The position numbers and the translations under genes were made by a program. Under the pieces are notes generated by a model. The model did not search any database. It saw nothing but the letters and a program-made list of their open reading frames with translations, and was not told the DNA's origin. DNA of 7,069 nucleotides from the NCBI GenBank assembly GCA_028697695.1, contig JAQVEI010000116.1, forward strand, positions 1 to 7,069, in the 5' to 3' direction. Source of the stretch: Lentimicrobiaceae bacterium. GTDB taxonomy: Bacteria > Bacteroidota > Bacteroidia > Bacteroidales > Lentimicrobiaceae. Of this stretch, positions 6,780 through 7,069 are shown piece by piece (positions within the stretch are counted from its first letter, which is position 1; every line of letters begins with the position of its first letter).

Positions 6780-7069
6780 TTTTATCAAGATAAGAGTTTT
6801 TCATAATATTTTTTGCCAAAGGGATGGAAAGCATTTGGATAATCGCCACAATTACAAGCGAATACCTTAACGCAAATTCTTTGGAAACATAAAACGCCAG
6901 GCCAATGAACAGGACCAGTCCAAAGAACCGGCCTACATAGAGTCCAAATTCATGGTTAAAGATGTAGGCGTATTTGCTGCGGTTTTCTTTTTCCGCCAGC
7001 AGGTCGATTACCTGCATTTGAATGGGGAAGTAGGCAATATCGTGCAAAGGCATGAACAGCACTTTACAC
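6766..7069 (-). CDS. C-terminal end of a multi-pass inner-membrane transporter, probably MFS (5' end outside window)
   Basis: The frame is open from the right edge (7068) to the TAA at 6768-6766, giving 101 codons of a longer gene. In-frame GTG and ATG codons near the edge are internal and not starts. A cytoplasmic-type charged loop (LLAEKENRSKYAYIFNHEFG) precedes two hydrophobic helices: YVGRFFGLVLFIGLAFYVS and, after a short KEFALR turn, YSLVIVAIIQMLSIPLA. The protein then ends in a short charged tail (KNSYLDKNEKA). Two closing helices with a conserved-looking E...GR before the first fit the last pair of a 12-helix major facilitator protein; assignment to MFS is probable rather than proven. 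The gene overlaps the ATG of the next gene by 14 bases, so it belongs to the same operon. The expected role is uptake of the mono- or oligosaccharide released in the periplasm, as MFS genes in other PULs do. Confidence 0.75.
   Translation of the reverse strand, partial: CKVLFMPLHDIAYFPIQMQVIDLLAEKENRSKYAYIFNHEFGLYVGRFFGLVLFIGLAFYVSKEFALRYSLVIVAIIQMLSIPLAKNIMKNSYLDKNEKA

Noticed and set aside
6777..6788. TTG at 6788 as the start of the 573-residue lipoprotein
   Set aside because: The ATG three codons downstream gives a standard signal peptide with a basic start. TTG starts are uncommon, and there is no upstream ribosome-binding sequence favouring it.
7060..7062. GTG as the start of the transporter gene
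   Set aside because: The frame stays open to the window edge, and only two closing membrane helices are present, so this is an internal codon of a longer gene.

Overview
The window looks like part of a polysaccharide utilisation locus (PUL) from a member of the Bacteroidota. The evidence is an adjacent SusC/SusD pair with all the family hallmarks, Bacteroidota-type lipoprotein signals (one followed by an Asp-rich surface-export stretch), and A/T-rich start regions without Shine-Dalgarno sequences. Genus cannot be decided from the sequence alone. Every gene I can support lies on the minus strand, so transcription runs from position 7069 toward position 1.

In transcription order the layout is as follows. 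(1) 7069-6766 holds the C-terminal end of a multi-pass inner-membrane transporter, probably of the major facilitator superfamily and truncated by the window edge. (2) 6779-5058 encodes a 573-residue lipoprotein of no family I can name with certainty. It is rich in Trp, Tyr, Gly and acidic residues and looks like an (alpha/alpha)-barrel carbohydrate-active enzyme with a C-terminal beta domain. Its ATG overlaps the transporter stop by 14 bases. (3) 5026-1931 encodes a complete 1031-residue SusC/RagA TonB-dependent outer-membrane transporter. (4) 1930-401 encodes its 509-residue SusD/RagB partner, whose ATG follows the SusC stop with no gap. (5) A 166-base gap (400-235) follows. (6) 234-1 encodes the first 78 residues of another surface lipoprotein, which starts with CKDDDDD and a FIVAR-like helical segment and is truncated by the window edge.

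The likely division of labour is this. The downstream lipoprotein binds or cuts the glycan at the cell surface. SusD captures the released oligosaccharide and SusC imports it across the outer membrane using TonB energy. The 573-residue lipoprotein probably processes it further, either in the periplasm or at the surface. The transporter then moves the product into the cytoplasm. No regulator is present, and the substrate cannot be read from this window. The most interesting item is the 573-residue lipoprotein, a candidate uncharacterised glycan-active enzyme in a tightly packed operon. I saw no RNA gene, insertion sequence, CRISPR array or clear terminator.
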